From assembly GCA_003131925.1 (NCBI GenBank), contig PKWC01000192.1:628-6575 (forward strand): 5,948 bases of DNA, written 5' to 3'. The stretch comes from Alphaproteobacteria bacterium (GTDB lineage: Bacteria; Pseudomonadota; Alphaproteobacteria; Micropepsales; Micropepsaceae). This document shows positions 4,631 through 5,948 of this stretch, piece after piece. The notes beneath the pieces are model-generated. The model did not search any database. It was not told where the DNA came from and saw only the letters and a list, made by a program, of their open reading frames with translations. Every line of letters starts with the position of its first letter. Position 1 is the first letter of the stretch. Both the position numbers and the translations under genes were made by a program.

Positions 4631-5356
4631 CTACCAATCCACCACCACTGGCCTGCCTCCATTGATCTCGTCGGCGCGCTGCTGGCGGTAGATGCTGCGC
4701 ATGGTGGCGTAAGCATCCAGCGATCCTTTTTCCAGTTCGTGCCTCAGCAGCATATTGCGCGCATGGGTCAGATAGGGATCCCAGATGTGCACGCCGGCCG
4801 TCACCCCGAGACGATCCAGCAGGGGCCAGCCGGTCGGCAGCCACGTCAGTGGATCGATGAACAGATCTGTTCCGTCGCCGATGAGATCGCGCGGCGGCTC
4901 GGGCCCAATGATGGGCAGCACGAGAAATGGGCCTTCTCCGATTCCATATCGGCTCAGCGTCTGACCGAAATCGGCGCTCTGCTCCGGCAGGCCATGCTTT
5001 GCAGCGAGGTCCACGATGCCGCCCAATCCGGCCGTCGAATTGAGCGCCATGCGTGACGTCATGCCGCCGGCGCGCGCAAATTCCAGCTGCAGGATGTCGT
5101 TGGCAATTGTGACGGGTTCTTCGGCATTGGAGACGACGTTGTGTATACCGATCCGCACGGGCTTGGGCACGTTGTTGATGTAGAGGCCCGCGATGTTCAG
5201 CACAATGTACTGATCAAATTTTTCGTCGAAGCCGTAGACCGCACGGTTCATTGGCTCGAAGCGGTCGTTGGCGGCCACGGCTTCGGGCGAATTCGTCGTG
5301 CAGGCGGCCAAACCAAGCGCACAGCCCACGAGGACGATAAAACCTACCGTGCGCAT
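4631..5356 (-). CDS. mlaA: MlaA (VacJ) lipoprotein of outer-membrane phospholipid transport
   Basis: This 241-residue lipoprotein is the outer-membrane component of the Mla pathway, which removes misplaced phospholipids from the outer leaflet and passes them to periplasmic MlaC. The start at 5356 gives a compact lipoprotein signal, MRTVGFIVLVGCALGLAAC, with lipobox LAAC and lipidated Cys19. A start six codons upstream (5374) is also possible. Mature family motifs are clear: NDRFEPMNRAVYGFDEKFD, the KPVRIGIHNVVSNAEEPV region, ANDILQ, a Gly-rich stretch ending in GLGGIVDLA, DFGQTLSRYGIGEGPFLVLP, IIGPEPPRDLIG and a C-terminal YRQQRADEI. Length is normal. An upstream transporter gene on the same strand ends 129 nt before it. 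In many alphaproteobacteria mlaC follows mlaA; here no mlaC is present downstream. Confidence 0.95.
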   Translation of the reverse strand: MRTVGFIVLVGCALGLAACTTNSPEAVAANDRFEPMNRAVYGFDEKFDQYIVLNIAGLYINNVPKPVRIGIHNVVSNAEEPVTIANDILQLEFARAGGMTSRMALNSTAGLGGIVDLAAKHGLPEQSADFGQTLSRYGIGEGPFLVLPIIGPEPPRDLIGDGTDLFIDPLTWLPTGWPLLDRLGVTAGVHIWDPYLTHARNMLLRHELEKGSLDAYATMRSIYRQQRADEINGGRPVVVDW

Positions 5357-5485
5357 CGGCGCCCCGCTCTCCATCCCGCTCGAAGCATCGCATAGAAGAA
5401 CGCAACGGTCACAAGTGGAGTGCCATGAGTACGAAATATTATCGCCGCCGCACGTCACCTTGCACCCGATAGCATTCGCCAGGTG

Positions 5486-5948
5486 TCACGCGGCAGCCGT
5501 TCGCTCTTCCTTCACCCAGAGCATGCCGACGAGGCCGAGTGAAAGAAACAGCATCACGGCGATCATTCCGCCCCGCTGGCTAGCAGTCCACACGGTGAAG
5601 AGCGTTGCGCTCGATGTGGCGAGAAACGTCGTCGACTGCCCCGACAGGGAGAAGAGGCCAAAAAACTCGGTCATGCGTTCGGGGGGCGCGATGCGCGCCA
5701 TCATGGTGCGCGCGTTGGCGTAGGACGCGGTGACGAAAATCGCGGCCAACATGACGATGCCGACATAGATGAGTTCCGGCCAGCTGCGGAAAAACGGCAG
5801 GCTGTGCACGGGTGGAGAATGCGGGTCGTAGGGAATGAACCACAAGATCCGATCCAGACCCATCGAGATCGAAAGAACCCCGGCCACCAGTGTGCCGCCC
5901 ACCGAAATGAAAATCGCCTTCTTCGAGCCGAAGCGGTCGTCGAGCCAG
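5486..5948 (-). CDS. UMF1-family MFS transporter, 5' end outside window
   Basis: The frame is open to the right edge of the window, so about 154 C-terminal residues are seen and the apparent GTG at 5902 is not the start. The visible part begins with the MFS loop LDDRFGSKKA and continues with hydrophobic segments around AIFISVGGTLVAGVLSIS, YVGIVMLAAIFVTASYA, FLATSSATLF and GGMIAVMLFLSLGLVGMLWV. The segment TEFFGLFSLSGQSTTFLA and the later SQRGGMIAV match the C-terminal half of UMF1/Atg22-like major facilitators, inner-membrane proteins whose substrate is usually unknown. It reads toward mlaA with a 129-nt gap, so cotranscription is uncertain. Confidence 0.85.
   Translation of the reverse strand, partial: WLDDRFGSKKAIFISVGGTLVAGVLSISMGLDRILWFIPYDPHSPPVHSLPFFRSWPELIYVGIVMLAAIFVTASYANARTMMARIAPPERMTEFFGLFSLSGQSTTFLATSSATLFTVWTASQRGGMIAVMLFLSLGLVGMLWVKEERTAAA

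Noticed and set aside
1..5948. CRISPR array, insertion sequence or transposase.
   Set aside because: No regularly spaced repeats, transposase motifs or paired terminal inverted repeats were found on reading both strands.

Overview
The window looks like chromosome of an alphaproteobacterium, probably Hyphomicrobiales. This rests on high-GC coding sequence, a YdcF/DUF218 protein, an MlaA lipoprotein and a UMF1-type major facilitator transporter, all with alphaproteobacterial-looking residues. The assignment is an inference from protein style, not from a marker gene. Conserved genes sit at both ends, and about 4 kb of accessory DNA lies between them.

Left edge (1-806): the 3' part of a YdcF-family gene on the + strand, followed by a rho-independent terminator. 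Middle (862-3596): one leftward run on the minus strand. It starts from a promoter containing three tandem 8-bp repeats. It encodes an intact RelE/ParE (Gp49-like) toxin and its XRE antitoxin, then two translationally coupled genes of unrecognised function, then the C-terminal remnant of a HigB toxin and a full-length HigA antitoxin. The two unknown proteins share an ungapped C-terminal motif (LER..-SNH-F-D-Y-W-D) and a KxNGR motif near residue 50-55, so they are probably diverged tandem paralogues. This pair, lodged between a working toxin-antitoxin (TA) module and a broken one, is the best candidate here for something undescribed.

Upstream of that run (3593-4415): a small PadR-family repressor gene, overlapped at its stop codon by a possible 28-codon ORF. 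Two copies of the palindrome TCTAC-N4-GTAGA lie 247 bp apart, one at the padR start and one about 250 bp upstream. Farther out is an AT-rich, gene-poor stretch with a good leftward promoter and two overlapping, mutually exclusive hairpins.

Right edge (4631-5948): mlaA (outer-membrane phospholipid transport lipoprotein) and the C-terminal part of a UMF1-family transporter, both leftward. No mlaC follows mlaA here; instead there is gene-poor DNA, so the accessory block probably begins just after mlaA. Its other end would lie between the YdcF gene and higA.
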